Below, piece by piece: positions 38,784 through 52,010 of a stretch of 64,000 nt of DNA; within the stretch, counting starts at the first letter, position 1, and each line of letters starts with the position of its first letter. Both the position numbers and the translations under genes were made by a program. The stretch is from contig NC_090130.1 of NCBI RefSeq assembly GCF_040581485.1, positions 7,316,001-7,380,000 of the forward strand. Direction: 5' to 3'. Below the pieces are notes generated by a model. That model was not told the DNA's origin, searched no databases, and worked only from the letters and a program-made list of their open reading frames with translations. Source of the stretch: Linepithema humile. Lineage: Eukaryota; Arthropoda; Insecta; Hymenoptera; Formicidae.

Positions 38784-40033
38784 CATAAATTACAATAAAT
38801 TAATATTCTATTACCGAATAACTTAACAACATTTCGTAACCAGTTTACAGACCAAAAGACGATTTGTGGTCAAAACATCTATCTCTCTTTTCTGCTGTCT
38901 CCTGTTCGAATGAGATCAACGCTACTTTGCATTCGTCATTGCCCATGGCACTCGTAATAATGAGGAGATCTGTGCCAATAATATCGCAGCTAAAAATACG
39001 CCTTGCGATACGTCCTCGATAATTAGACCCCGTCCGACGATGACGTAATCTCTACAACCGTTCGTAAGCGGATCACGAAGACCGCTTATGGATTGTTGGC
39101 GCGTGCCACAATTGACACCAGGCCACCGCGTATAAGAATACTCCGGATCATATCGGGTCAATTGGTACCGGTGACTAATCGTCGTAAGTCAGTGACACTT
39201 TTAACAGCTTAACGATTCACCTACACCGTCGACGCGTATGGCCGGCATCGATTGCTCCCATTCATTGCAAGAGTCGTCTCGCGATACGATTGGCTAAATT
39301 GGTGTTTTTTTTTTCATGAAGAGTAGTTTTCAATTTGAAAAATAAATCGGATAAACACATCAATCAATTGTCTGTTGAATTATGTGTATTTCGAATATCT
39401 AGGACCAATATCTGCGATAAAATACATTAAACGATCCTCTCAATTAATTGGAGAAGATTTGTTGAGCAAATATCACGATTTACAGATAGTGCAATACGGC
39501 GAAGCGTTCTAGTTAAAGTTGTAATCGATCTAGTTTAATATTACCTGGAATTAAAATTTTATTTTGTACCGTAGTACACTATTAAGTGCGCTTTTGATAA
39601 GTTTACGTCTAAAGTCAGTCATGTGACTTATCCCGAGTAAATAATATGTCGTATTTAAGTAACGAGCGAATCTTCCTGCGAAAAGCCTACGTTACGAAGA
39701 GATTCCGCGACTCGCAGATTAGATCCGTATCGTGTCTCGCTCCGACACTAATAAAATATTGATTATGGTTTCATTACAAATATGCAGTTGCGCGGAAATA
39801 GCTACGGAATGGGCGGCGTAGATAGGTGGGCAGGACGGGCGAGGGGGTGCGGTGCCTTTGTAGGAAGTTTGAAAACTCGACGAGTGGATTAATATCGCGG
39901 AGTTCCCGTTACTCGTTGTTGATTTTGTCTGTCTCCGCCCGACTACCCTCGCGAGGCGGCACCCCCGCCGCCGCCTGCTCTCGAAACCACCCCGCGTTTC
40001 TCTCTTGCAGCCCTGAACCATCGCGGAGAGAGA

Positions 40034-40072
<39 letters not shown>
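40034..40072. repeat. (GCC)n trinucleotide repeat
   Basis: About 13 units of GCC, then ACC variants. Because the unit is 3 nt it keeps frames open on both strands and creates poly-Gly and poly-Arg in spurious long ORFs. Confidence 0.97.
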
Positions 40073-40078
<6 letters not shown>

Positions 40079-42919
40079 CCCAGACCTACCCGCTCTCCTC
40101 GCGAGAAGCTCAAATGTCTCTAATGAACCGGCTTGTGTGCTTATATCTGCGGCTCCTCTAACCGCTTTATACCGGGCGTTCGTTCGCGAGATATACGGAA
40201 AGTAAATAATGCGGTGCAAATAAAAACACAGAACGAAGCATAAAACGGAGAGTGCGGCTGGTTCTCCTCCGCGCCCGCCACGATTCGATCCCTCTCGAGG
40301 TGGACGGCTGATGCTTTTTTCCTTTTTAAATGTACCGCGAAGGGTTAGCCTCTGGCATCGACTTGCGACATCGCTTCCGCCCCGGCATACACGATGTATA
40401 AAAAGCAACGATGCTACTAATGAATGGGTCAAGATAAAAACGCAACGGCACACATTTCACGTGCAATCGAAGTTTCGCACAAATTGTAGCAAAATATGAT
40501 TTTGTAGTTCTCGCGATAAATTAATCTATTTAGTCGAATTCAGATTATCACTTGTTTATTAAGACAGCAATTTTATCCGCGCTTTCAGCATTTCCCCTCA
40601 TTATTCGTGATACAAAATTTAAGCTCTTAACCTTTTTTGTAAGTTAAAATCTCAACGATAAAAGATTGAAGTAACCGTAAGTGGATAATCATCGTGCATT
40701 AAATATGTATTTCAATACAGGCGGCCCCGATACATATTGCCCGGGTCCGACACGGCTGTGAAATTTTATGTCGCATTAAAGCCGCCAATATGTTCTCCCT
40801 GCACGAGCACGGGCATAAAAATCGTCGAATGTATTAACGCCCTGCTTCGAGCGATCGTGCTCACGTTCGCCGAACGTGGATTTAATAAAGTTCCAGCGAG
40901 GAGCGATTCGTCTTCCCGGCCATGTCGCAATAATATTCCATACCTTCCGCCTCGCCGAATATCTCCGGTCATTAAATTCCGTATTAATATCGCGAGGACC
41001 AAATGATTTCTCATTTTCTCGGCGTACATTTATCTGTGCGGATGTCGCGCCAAGAATTAACGTTTCATCGCGGACGAAAAATCGAAGAATAAATTCAGTC
41101 GCTCGACGTTTTAATTATGTGTCCCCATTTTTTAAATATTAAGCGCGGTTTTATTAAACGATTTTGCTGAATTATCTATGGAATAATTTTTATTGCTGTT
41201 ATCCAAAAAGCAATTTCTAACTATACGTATCTTCGGTATATTATTATTAACGCTTGAAGAAATTAACATTGAATTTCACTCAAGTGCACAAAAACGATTA
41301 GACATTTTGCATACTTTTATACAAATTACATTGAGATACTTGCAACAGTTCACATCAGTCTTCGAGACTTCGCTGTCTGCGATTTGCAAACTCGAGTCCA
41401 TTTCTGGAGAATTTAATAGAGACGGCCATGGAAATGCCGATACGACTCGCAAAACAAAACAACGAACTAATAAATAGGAACTAACATCGCTTTGTCTCAA
41501 TCGAGACAGGACCCGCCTGCGGTTGCCGCCGTTGTTTCCAATTTACGCTCGAAGTACCTCTCAATCCTATCAGAAGAAGTAGAAGCAGAAGAAACGGAAA
41601 TAGACGGACGCTGAGGTAAGACTTCCACTGTAGAGTCTTACGCACCGAAGTCACCCCGCTACGCCTTCCCCATTTTAATTAAAGCAATAAGACCCAGTTA
41701 TCCAGCGGAGAGGGGGAGGTCGAAACTGATTCGTTACTATTTATTTCTAATTATTTTCGATTCCATAAGCCCGGAAATTCTGGCGACCCGAATCTCGCGC
41801 CGTCGACCTTTCCGTCCCCGGTCTACCGCCGTCCCACCTGCCTGCTCTCGGCCGTAATCGAATAATTAAGCCGTTGATTGGAGCTTTATTACCCAATCCG
41901 CGAAGTGAGTTTTTATTGGCCCTCTCGAGCTTGCCGCTGAGTATTTAAACAGGGCTGATTGCCCTCTTCCGATTGGAGGGAAATCACCCGTGAGATTGGA
42001 CGGTGCATAATGTATCTATCTCGACCCGCCGTTCGAATTATTCTCGCTTCTTTATCGGAGTTTCCGTCGAAAAAAAAAAAGTTTTCGCTTCTACTCTGAT
42101 TTCCTTGGACGTACACAGAGGCGACAGCAATTCAATCCTTCTTAGCTCGTTTGCTCGTACGTAAATGCATTATGTAAACATTGTATTGCAACAACTTGTC
42201 AGAGAGATTTATCATAAATTACAATAAAATTCTTATAGTAATTCAAAAACAACAAATTGATTTTTATTCTACCGCTTTCTCGTGCTGAATCGCAATTCAT
42301 TTTCTTTTATTTTTATGATACATAAAAATCCGTATCGCTCTTTCGATCTTTCAGTTCGTCTTTCAATTCAAAATCGCTTTAAGAGATTGCGCAATTAATG
42401 CGCGAACGGTGTTTAGGTGTATCTCGCTCTCGCTGAACGCGGTAGAAATATCAAAATGCGTTTTCAATAATTGTGCGATTTGCTGGAAGAGATCGTAGAA
42501 GAACGCTCGCTTGCCGTAGAAAGGGGGACCGAACGGAGGGTGGCCGGCATTGATTTTGCAATGTAAAACATTTCAGCGCTTCTAACGATTTGGCGAAGGG
42601 CGGGAGGGCGAGGAGAGTGGAAATCGCGTCGCGCGGTTTCTCCAGCGGGAACGAAAAGATATTGATGGTTACGGGGATTTGATGGCATATTGCTCGACGT
42701 CGGACCGATACCGCCGAGCAGATCGCTCAGTGATGTCTTCGGTAACGCTTCTTGATGCCGGCACGCAGGGACGCAACCCCGTGTATTAAGACCGAGGGTG
42801 CCCAAGACGATTCCGAAGCGATACGTCAATGTCAGCGACACATCGACCACTGTGTCCCTGCGCTCTAAAGCGACGGATTGAGTAGAATGGATGCGCGAGA
42901 CTGCAATTTTTTTTCTTAC

Positions 42920-42975
42920 CGCACTAACGTTACTAATGTTTAAAAATGGAACGCCATTACGATATTCGAGATCGA
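42920..42975 (-). CDS. Candidate 56-nt internal coding exon
   Basis: On the minus strand the acceptor is GGTATATATATTGCAG ending at 42976 and the donor is GCG/GTAAGA at 42919. Only one frame is open: two leading bases, then 18 codons reading DLEYRNGVPFLNISNVSA, ending in phase 0. It contains two N-glycosylation-type sites (NIS, NVS), which would suit an extracellular domain. It lies about 9 kb downstream of the 52-kb candidate exon on the same strand, but the phases do not allow a direct join, so at least one exon is missing if they are one gene. Confidence 0.3.
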
Positions 42976-45420
42976 CTGCAATATATATACCGCGCTTTAA
43001 AATAATTTGAAATACTACATGCGGAAGTATGATTTACATTATTATTCTTCGATACTGACTTGCGAGAGGATGCGCAACGCACTTCTTCAGAAAGCGCTCG
43101 ATGCGCGTTAAGTGCACGGGGGAAATGACTGAGGAATGTTACGATGTCCTTTATTCGGAAACGATAAAGATCACCTTGTGCTGCGAGCGAGAGACAAAGA
43201 TGGCGCAGTATAAAGACAGTCCGGAAGAATAGCGATCCAAACGAATCGCTGGTCCGTATCCGGTCGGTGACATTTCATTCTCAGGCAGGCAAGAGGGCAT
43301 TGTCTCGCTTCCCTATCAGATTCTCTCATTTCGCTGCCTTGACTCGACCCTCGAGAGCGTACGATTACTTTCTTTTTGTTTTCATTTAATTACAGATGTC
43401 AAGGGGTTGTACCCGCTCCTACCCCTCTCTCTCTCTCCCCCGCCGCCCTCATCGTCCACCCCGGTGCCGGCCACCCACTTTTTCCCCTCGCTCGACGTGC
43501 CTCTATTATTCCTTTATTTATTCCAATTATCTGCACGACGTGAATTTGTCATTGCCTTTAATTTCCCTATCCTCGCGCTCTTTCCACGGCCACTCCGCCG
43601 CTCGTCGACGATTTCTCGCGCGCCGCGGCGCGACTGCTAAAAGCGAGAGCCCCGGCGTTACTGGGGCGCGCCAAGACGTTTGACGCGAGTTTAGCGGGTA
43701 ATTTGTGCTACCGCGGCAAAAACTCTCGACTCAATTATACCGCAATGCTTTGATATTAGGGCCGCGTTTTTATTAAATCTCGCGTTATTAATTCGCCAGG
43801 CTCGATTTTTCGTACACCCAACCGAACAACGTAATTGTGCAACCACACTGCCTATCGTGAATTCATTCTCAAATAATAAATTCCCATTGCTCATAATACT
43901 ATTTATTTGAAAATATTTCATTTCAACTCTTTCCACAAATATGAAAAAGTAAATTCAAAACTTTTTAAATTCTTATAAAATTTCGTATAAAATCAAGTTT
44001 ATATGTAACACAATTTTTTACATTCAGATGAATATATTTATTTCGATTAATTAGCCTGGTAATTTTACAAGTGTCTTTTATAATATCAACACAATTCAAA
44101 TATTAAATTTGCGAAAAAGTTATGTTGATATCGCTATAAAATACTATGCACAGCTTTGCGCGCATACTCTGCATTAAAATCGATAGCTGGCAGTAGGTCT
44201 GACTTTTGAAACGGATCACCCCACGGATTATTTACGACACTCTCGCGTCGGATGTATCGACAATCCCCATTTGCGAAATTGCCCGACCGCATTCGAATTT
44301 TCGGGGTTACTGTCGAGCGATCTTACGAAGAGAGGGGTTCCCAGGTTCCACCGCTAACATCTTTTATTGTCAGACCGCATATTCGGCGTTTTCACGGTTC
44401 GCATTCTCCCCGTCGACAATGATATGCACGCTCGCCATTACGGGCAGAAAAGGGAGAAGAAAGAGACGAACCGGCGTAAAACGGAGACGGATAGACGAGA
44501 GTGCTATGCCGTGGGCGGTGCGACGACAGAACAGAAAGACGCGCATAAAAGGAGACCTCCATTTAGGGATATTGAAAATATTGATTTGTTTTAAGTAATG
44601 GAGATATGAGCCGCGCGTCGCGGCCGCCTTCCGCCGTTGTTGCTCGCTGATGACGCTCGCGATTATTCTATAAATTGAACCATCTGTCTCTGATAATTTA
44701 TTGATTAATTAATTTATATTATGACATTGATTTAAATTAAGCGCTCCCCTTAATTCGATCTTGCGATGGTGTTATATGAATAGAACAATGGTTGGAAAGC
44801 AAATGGAGTTACGAACGAAATTATTATATAATTATAGATTCCAGTGAACGAATAATTCGAGTAAAGTGATATATTTTTAATTCTGAAAATCTATCCGAGA
44901 TAAAAATAAAAATTCTAGTCTTTGCATATAAATGAAATCCTACAGCGCTGATTTCCTCGCTCGATAAAACTTTCAGAAACCGGAGAAGCGCCGCGTTAGA
45001 GAAGATTAATTGATATTATAAACGTTTCCGAGCGATCGTGCTCGTATTCAGTGTCGTTTCCCGACTCGCGCCTGTTCTTTTGTGTATCTCCTTGATGGTG
45101 CTATATTCGACGTAGCCGACCTAATGAAAGCACTCTCCAGAGGGCTAACGTCGGCGCGTAGATCGGCGCGCTGAAAGAGATCGGAGAGTACCGGCGATTC
45201 TCACGATCAGCGAGTCGATCCTTTGCAAACGTGTTATATCGCGAGAAGAGCGAGCATGCAAACGACGCAGCCGAAAGGAACGAAAAGAAAAAATAAAATG
45301 GAAAAAAGAAAGAACACGCAGAAGCTCATGTCGTCGTCGAGTTTCGCGCCTACGCGCCTATAAAGCTCGCTTTCATCCAGTAGGGTTAGCATTCTCTTTC
45401 CTTTCCTCCTTTCCTCTCCC

Positions 45421-45449
45421 TCTCTCTCTCTCTCTCTCTCTTTTTTTTT
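45421..45449. repeat. (TC)n plus poly-T
   Basis: Twenty nt of TC repeat followed by nine T, immediately upstream of the first copy of the 32-bp direct repeat. Confidence 0.96.
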
Positions 45450-45458
45450 CTCGTCGGC

Positions 45459-45490
45459 TTCGATATCAATATTCTAAAAACATCCTTTGT
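45459..45490. repeat. 32-bp direct repeat, copy 1
   Basis: Differs from 45903-45934 at two positions only. The first 23 nt are identical in both, including GATATCAATATTCTAAAAAC. A pyrimidine-rich tract precedes both copies. Confidence 0.93.
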
Positions 45491-45902
45491 CGCATCGAGA
45501 CGAAAAGGTGGCTCTCATAATATGCGTCGTTGCACGCAGATATTTCGCGCCTATGTGCTCTGCAATTTTGTCGATAGAAGTTTAACGCTAATAAAGGATT
45601 ATTCACTACGACGTTCCACAGTAAAATGCGCACGAAAATATCTTCTCTTGCCATTTTTATCGCTGTCGCTTGTTTTATTCTTAGCTTGAAAGAGCGACAA
45701 GGAACAAAATATTGTCAGTTGAAAAGCATTATATTTTTTATTTCCCTAATTACTACGTAGAGAAATATTTTAATAATGCAATTGTGGATATATATTTTAC
45801 ACATGTTAAAAATTGTTTCCACCGTGGACGACAATAATACACATAGCGATATATATATTTCCGAGTTCCGTAAGCACACACTCCCTCCTTCTCTCTCGCG
45901 GG

Positions 45903-45934
45903 TTCGATATCAATATTCTAAAAACGCCCTTTGT
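45903..45934. repeat. 32-bp direct repeat, copy 2
   Basis: Second copy, 444 bp downstream of the first in the same orientation. The flanks share CT-rich sequence upstream but diverge downstream, after TTTGT. Confidence 0.93.
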
Positions 45935-48900
45935 TATGTCCAGAAAAGTATCCGCATCGCAGATAACGCGACATGCTTTTTGACTTCGGCCACGCGGTGA
46001 GACTGTAATCATACTTGGCAGCTCCCTTGCTCGTGTTGCGCGCCATGTGCCATACTAATCGCTGCTACACTTATCATTCATGTATATACTACATAAATAT
46101 CGGAAATCTTTGCAGCACTCTCATTATATCGCCATTGTCAGCGGAATGTTCTATACCCTCCATCGAAAATTGCGTTTTTAAGCACTCATATTCCAACAGC
46201 GATATTAATCAACTTATTGTTCAATCAAATTTATAATTATTTATTTTTTAATTATTTTCAACTGACCAAGTATAGCAACGAAGAAAACGCACATTAAATA
46301 CGTTTAAGTTACTAAGGTATACCTTTCTTAACGGACATTAAAAATGCACCGAATTATTTATAGATAAAATTAATAATAATTTTCCAACGATAGTTTTCTG
46401 TTTTATCACTACTTTCTGTATTACAGCGAGAATAAACTTTCTCGTGTATTAGCTGCTTTTATGCTAATCGTCTATTTAATATTATATGAGGCAATGCAAT
46501 TCGAGCGGCGATAAAAAAGATCATCTCTTTTATCATTATCTTGCGCGTAATCCCGGTGTACAGTCGGATGTAATCATTTGCATAGCGACATAGAGACTTT
46601 AAATATGCTAAGCACCGCGCGCACACGCGTAATGCATGTTGTACACGGATAGGCGTGTGGACGGTGACACGCGTTGACATTCGTCATTGTTCTGGCTTAA
46701 TTACACTTTCTTTCAGGGGAACAAAAAAAAATTTCGCCACTGTCAAACGCGCTGCTTTCCCGCGCTTACCTCATACCCCATTCGGTCCGATTCTCGCTTC
46801 TACCCCTCGGTGTTGCATCCACGCGAGCAAGGGGTGACGCTCGTGTAAACTGCGTGTACGGCCGTCCGCCGACACCTGTTTACTCCCTACGGACAGTTGT
46901 GTGCACGCACGGTGAAACGGTTGGTTTACGGGGGCGACGAAATCGTCTTGTTTGAGCTGGTTGCGTTGATTAAAGTGTTTTATTATGCCAATTAATGACG
47001 ATCGTTACGCGATGGTCATGCAAAAAGTACAAGCGGCTAATGCGAGAAGGAATTTTTTTTGCTTCAAAGTGGAAGAAAGTAGTCAAATAAAAATCTTTGC
47101 TAAAGTATTCTTATTAATTTTATTCACAAATTACTGTCTCTATATAAATTTCAAATAAAAAAGAGATTTGTGTATGGTATTAAAATATCACTAGCCAAAT
47201 TTTAAAATGCAAACAAACCAGAGAAATTTGTAACGTTGCAAAATTGTCCAAATATATTATTATCGATTAGCGACAGATATCTGAGAGCATAAACCCGTGA
47301 TATGAAAAATTTGGAGCATATGGCGCGTAATACGGGTGTATATGTGCGTACGTGAGTGTTCTTTTTCGCCTTTCGGGCGAGAGAATAATTAAAGGCACAA
47401 AAGGGAGCGTCCAACGAATTACTCGGCCGGTGCGCTCGGGCGGCGGCGCGATTGGACGGTCGTTCTCATTCCGAGATTCTCCTTGAACGCGAGGTCCACG
47501 TCAGACGCGGAAACGTTCAAAGGGTTTCCGCGGGGAGACGGGAGGAAAAAACTAATTAACTTTTCGGAATAATTAAGATAAGGCCGTTGGAGATCCGGCC
47601 GATCGGCCGACCCTACACTAAGCCGCGCGCCGCGCTTCCTCTTTGCTCTTCACGGTAGAGGAGCCGAGTCGAATCGGGCCGAGGGTCCCTCTGGAAATGG
47701 CGATCGGTCGATTAAATCGTTTGCATGAGAAGGGAGCGAAGCGCGAGACTTAAGCGTGCGCAAGAACTCCCGTAAAATTATACGCCGTGGAAGCAGAGCA
47801 GCAGCCGATTTTATTATCAGATTAGCGCGTGGCCTTTCGGCGAAAGAATAACAAACTTATTTGTGGGTGAGAATTAAAATAATATAAAATATTCAATGTC
47901 GAAAACAAAGAATTAATTTATATGTTTAATACGATAATTTACATTTACATATAATATATTGTAATATTGTATGCTCGCTATTCCCTTCATATAAATTCAA
48001 ATAATAATTTCAAAAGATAAAATTAATTTACATGTAACAATACTGACAATAATTTATGCAAAATCGATTCATACGAGTCGATTTAAAAAAACTAAAATAG
48101 CGACATTAAAATATTACGTTAACCTATGAAGGCGAATCGGACTGTTGAATTAAGAAAGTCTGACAAGAATTTCAATAAAAGACGCCGGCCAGAATTTGCC
48201 GACAAGCAATTAGGGACATTACTATTGGCCGACTCCCGATAAAGTTAAATTAAAGTGAAATCAAAGACGCTCGACTCTCTCGAGGCACTTTGAGATTTTT
48301 CTTTTATCGCTGCTAAGTTAACTCAACGCTTCGGCGGTTCGCGACAAATTCCCATTTTATTTGAAACCGACTCGCGAATGCACAACCGGGAAAATCGCGA
48401 ATCGAGAAACCCTCCTCGACAATATGACGCACATCCGGATGATTAACGAACGACTATCAACGAGGTATTTACACGATCTACCGCCTCCTCGCCGTATCTT
48501 GTGTCTAATTATCAGTAGACAAGACTCTTCCCTCTTCCCCTACCTCCACGCGCCCACTTCAATTCCTACCGCGTACAGCCCGCAATAAAGCCTCGTCTCT
48601 AAAAGCGAGGCAGATGCACTTTACACGAGAGAGCGGCTCTCGCGTGACACGAATAAAAGTCTTATTGCATGCCGGGGGAGCGAGCGAGAGGAGGCAAGAA
48701 AGTAGTCGAGCGCGACGACTGGGCCGCCGACGGCAGCGCACCGACACCGACGGCGTATACAGCGCTCCGCTGATAATTAGCGAGCAAGCTCCGCGACGTA
48801 GGACTGATAATTCTCAACAATGGTTCATTACTGTCGTTTAAATGTGCACGACAAGTGCATTCGAGTGGCTGCCGTGCCCGGCGGAGGCGCGGGCGGCTGC

Positions 48901-49652
48901 CTATCTGGCTATTTCCATACATCCTTCATTGTCCTCTTTGTGCACGACTAACTATAGATTCGCGAAACTGACATTTTTATGGTGGAACAATGGGGTCGCG
49001 GGAGCGGATGGAGAAGAGGACGCGAGGAGGAAGGCGGCGAGGAGGACGCGAAACGCGCGCGCGGAGACCGAAGAGGGCCAATTCGACGTGAACCGGCAGC
49101 ATCGTTATCCGAGTAAATAGGCTGTCGCCGACGGCTCCCGACGGCCTGCCGAACACAATTCGCGATTCGTATTGTTCTACTTTATTCCCCGAGTGGGTCG
49201 CCGACGCCGCGACGGACCGCGAATATCTATGATTGCTGCGAGAAGCTGGGTTTGATCTCCGCGTCTGACTGACAATGAAACGGCGAAACTTAAGTCCTCC
49301 GAAGAGACGAAATTGATATATTTAGAGATGCGCTGCGCATTGTAAACAGTCAGCAGTAAGATTGAGTTATCCGACAATTGCGCAACATCAATGTTGAATT
49401 TCACGCCGAATATCTCGTTAGAATATTATTTATAACACGGTAAAATAAATAAATGGAATTAATGTAAGCGTATTCCATGAATTATTAGTCGAAATTATCC
49501 TACAAAACGCCGGCGTATATTTAACCATTTTTTGGCAAGAAACGTATTCGTCAAATATTCATAATGAAACGTCCAGGTTCCAGAATAAAAGATAAGAATA
49601 TATAAGTAGCTCATTAACGAGACAAATGTAATTGTGAAAGCAATTTTTGCAG

Positions 49653-50070
49653 GCTAACGCGATTTTACAGCGTCGACGGATTTTTCGTTGGGGTCCTGGG
49701 AGAAATTGGCCGTGTCTCAGAACGCGATGTCCTCCGGAATAAAATCACGGTCGTTTCGATAGAAATTACGCGGGACACTCGTCCTGACAGAAAACGGTGG
49801 GTATCGGAGGTGTGGAGGATAGTCCGTGAAGCATCGTCATTAACTGCCAATCACTGCCATTCACCGGCCGAGAAGCCGGGAAGGGAAGGCAAAAGAAAAA
49901 GAAAAGTGCTGCAGACGTTGAAGGGAGATTCTAATTATTTATTTACGAGAAGCGAGGAGCGACACGCGGCCTCGTCGTCGCATCTGGATCCTCGTCTCTC
50001 TTTTCAATCTTCCCAGCCCCTTCGCCATTCCACCTTCGAGAAAATTCGTGCGAGACGTTTCTTATTTTGA
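49653..50070 (+). CDS. Candidate terminal exon, long open frame
   Basis: A good acceptor (AAAGCAATTTTTGCAG) ends at 49652. Taking one leading base, the frame then runs about 138 codons without a stop to TGA at 50068-50070. It is far longer than the Met-initiated part from 49810. The product begins LTRFYSVDGFFVGVLGEIGR and later has a basic KRKRK stretch. I recognise no domain. A stop-free run this long right after an acceptor is unlikely by chance in balanced sequence (roughly 0.1% per frame), but the region is GC-rich, which raises the odds. The previous exon must leave two bases; none was found. Confidence 0.35.
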
Positions 50071-52010
50071 TTACAGTTATTATCAATTATGCACGGCCTT
50101 ATAATTAAATAGCATTAGCGAAAACATTCGTTTAAAACATCCATCAGCCGAATGCATCTACAATTGCATTTACAAGTGCAATCACTTAATACTGTATACG
50201 CAACTTTGCAGTTTATTCTATTTCCCGGCAAAGTGTTTCTCCGCAATACGAAGAGAGCGTATCAGAAAGAAGTTGGCCGTCGCGCATATTAATTGACGGC
50301 CCCACTTCGCGCGCGACTTTCCAACGGTGCACGTAACGCGGTTTTATCTCTGCATTGAGCGGAGAATCCCAAATTCAATTTTGCGGGGTAAAGCGTAACG
50401 ACATCGCGCCTTATAAGCGGGCGCCCGCCGTCGCTCTGGTATTGGTGAAGTCGCGTGGGAGCCGGTTTTTACTTCGCTAATGATTTCCGCGCTCGCTCAG
50501 ACGCTAACTTCCCCGACAAATAGGAAAATTAAAGCCGCGTCCGCGCGGACCTGCGCGCACGTAACTCCGTCCTGCTGGGCATTTAGTTACGACTTTTTTA
50601 TAATTAATACCTCGGGTGGTAAATTAAGTCGGGCGCGGCGGAAGAGTGAGGAAGAAACGTTTTGTAAAATAAATACCGACCGACGTGTACCTGCGGTGCA
50701 CTCGCGGGGTAGACGGGAATGATTCTCCCTCTGACTTTTACCCGCGCCGCCCTGCAGCAGCGGCCCTCTCCTCGCCTCCCCGACGGGGTCTTGGACCCTC
50801 CCGCCCTTCCCTTCCTGCCCGCACTTACTTGCGGAACAACGAGTAACGGCGGAGAGGTCAATTATAATGGAAGATTACGTGCCCGCGATTCCGTCTCGCA
50901 GTTATAAATAGGTACAAAGAGTATTAAGTCCCTCGGAAGTATTAACCTGGAGAGCCATTGGGAAAACTTCCCGTAGCGCGGAAGCGAGGAAGACAAATAA
51001 TTGAAGAGAGTTTTCGTTTCTCGGTTCGAGACCATGACGCTCCTCTGGTATTAAAAGCGTTCCGCTGCTCGCTAATCTCACCCGTGAATTTATCTATAAT
51101 GCCGTATCCGTTTGCAGGTGTATCAAGTACATTAAAAATAATTAGTAGTTTGCGTCGTTAAAATCTCACGTGGTTGAATCCGTCTCATTATTTCGCAGAA
51201 GAGTATCACAGCCGGGGATCGGTCGTGCGGACGATCTTCAATACGTTAATCAGACGCATATCGCTCGCCATTGATCGATTGACCGGGTATCGAGTTGCGC
51301 ACGTGACCCTTCGTATCGCACAGCCTTTCATTGATCCTCTATACTCCACGATCCATAGAAACGCAAAGACAGTGCGGACGTTCAAAGGTCTCATGCTGCG
51401 TTCCCCCGAGCACTGACTGGCACTGCCTGTTTCTATTTACTTGATCTTACCCAGAGGTTCTCACCGTCACGTCTTATTTCGGCCAGCTGTACGACTTTAC
51501 GTTTGACGTTTGGTTTTAGAACTTTTCGACAGCTCTCGCTTTGTATCATCCGTTGCAAATCGAACGTTAAGAAATACCTTCACATCTACGTCGGTGTTAC
51601 GGAGAAGCTGATTCGTAAGAATGCGAGCAGCGAGATGAGAGCCTCTGAAGCCTTAATAGCGCTTTGGTGCATAGCCTGTATTAGTAGCAGCGGTAGCAGT
51701 CGTGCATAGTTAGGGTTTAATAGCGTGTATTATTGATTATAATATCGCATGATTGGTACAATCACGTCGCATTGTACCTATCAATGCACGGCATGCAACC
51801 GACCGACCGACCGACCGTGCATCGCTCGGAATCACCGATGCACGAAAACCCGGCGCATTAAATTATTTATTAGCGGACCGTTTCAGCAGATTGAAATCGG
51901 CAATTATCAGGCATACATCATCGGCAGTTAGTTACGAGCTCGTTGCGTAATCGGCACGGATCGACGGTAATAAAACAAGTACATTACATGATTTATATCA
52001 TTGCACTCAC
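50071..52010. other. Intergenic or intronic, no gene seen
   Basis: Balanced to GC-rich DNA with the (ACCG)n repeat. If the 52-kb exon is real, this is intron of a minus-strand gene. Confidence 0.5.
51798..51817. repeat. (ACCG)n tetranucleotide repeat
   Basis: Five units of ACCG. Confidence 0.92.

Larger units (their letters stand above)
38123..42919. other. Intergenic or intronic, no gene seen
   Basis: Holds the (AG)n and (GCC)n tracts and a CpG-rich island at 39820-40130. The ~90-codon frame at 40720-41006 follows a weak acceptor and is open on both strands, so it is not called. Confidence 0.5.
42976..49652. other. Intergenic or intronic, no gene seen
   Basis: Contains the duplicated 32-bp element, AT-rich blocks at 43900-44130, 46240-46460, 47060-47280 and 47880-48130, and CpG-rich blocks near 43440-43680, 46740-46920, 47400-47720 and 48650-49200. 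A strong minus-strand donor (ATGAG/GTAAGC at 46770/46769) has no visible partner. Confidence 0.5.

Noticed and set aside
38922..39161. 79-codon minus-strand ORF with a short hydrophobic segment
   Set aside because: No splice context, no recognised motif and a length common by chance in this window.
39719..40453. 244-codon minus-strand ORF with a poly-Gly run
   Set aside because: The run is the (GCC)n repeat read in reverse. Composition is low-complexity and the opposite strand is open as poly-Arg.
43285..43683. Acceptor-linked frames and an ATG after TTAATTACAG at 43395
   Set aside because: The region is pyrimidine-rich and all frames are open; the implied intron would be only about 40 nt.
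46118..46236. Frames opening after CTTTGCAG, one ending in a protein-like stretch
   Set aside because: All three frames are open for 21 or more codons, so the signal does not discriminate.
51023..51033. GGTTCGAGACC, matching the tRNA B-box consensus
   Set aside because: The flanking bases do not form a T-arm stem, and no A box or acceptor stem is present, so it is not a tRNA.
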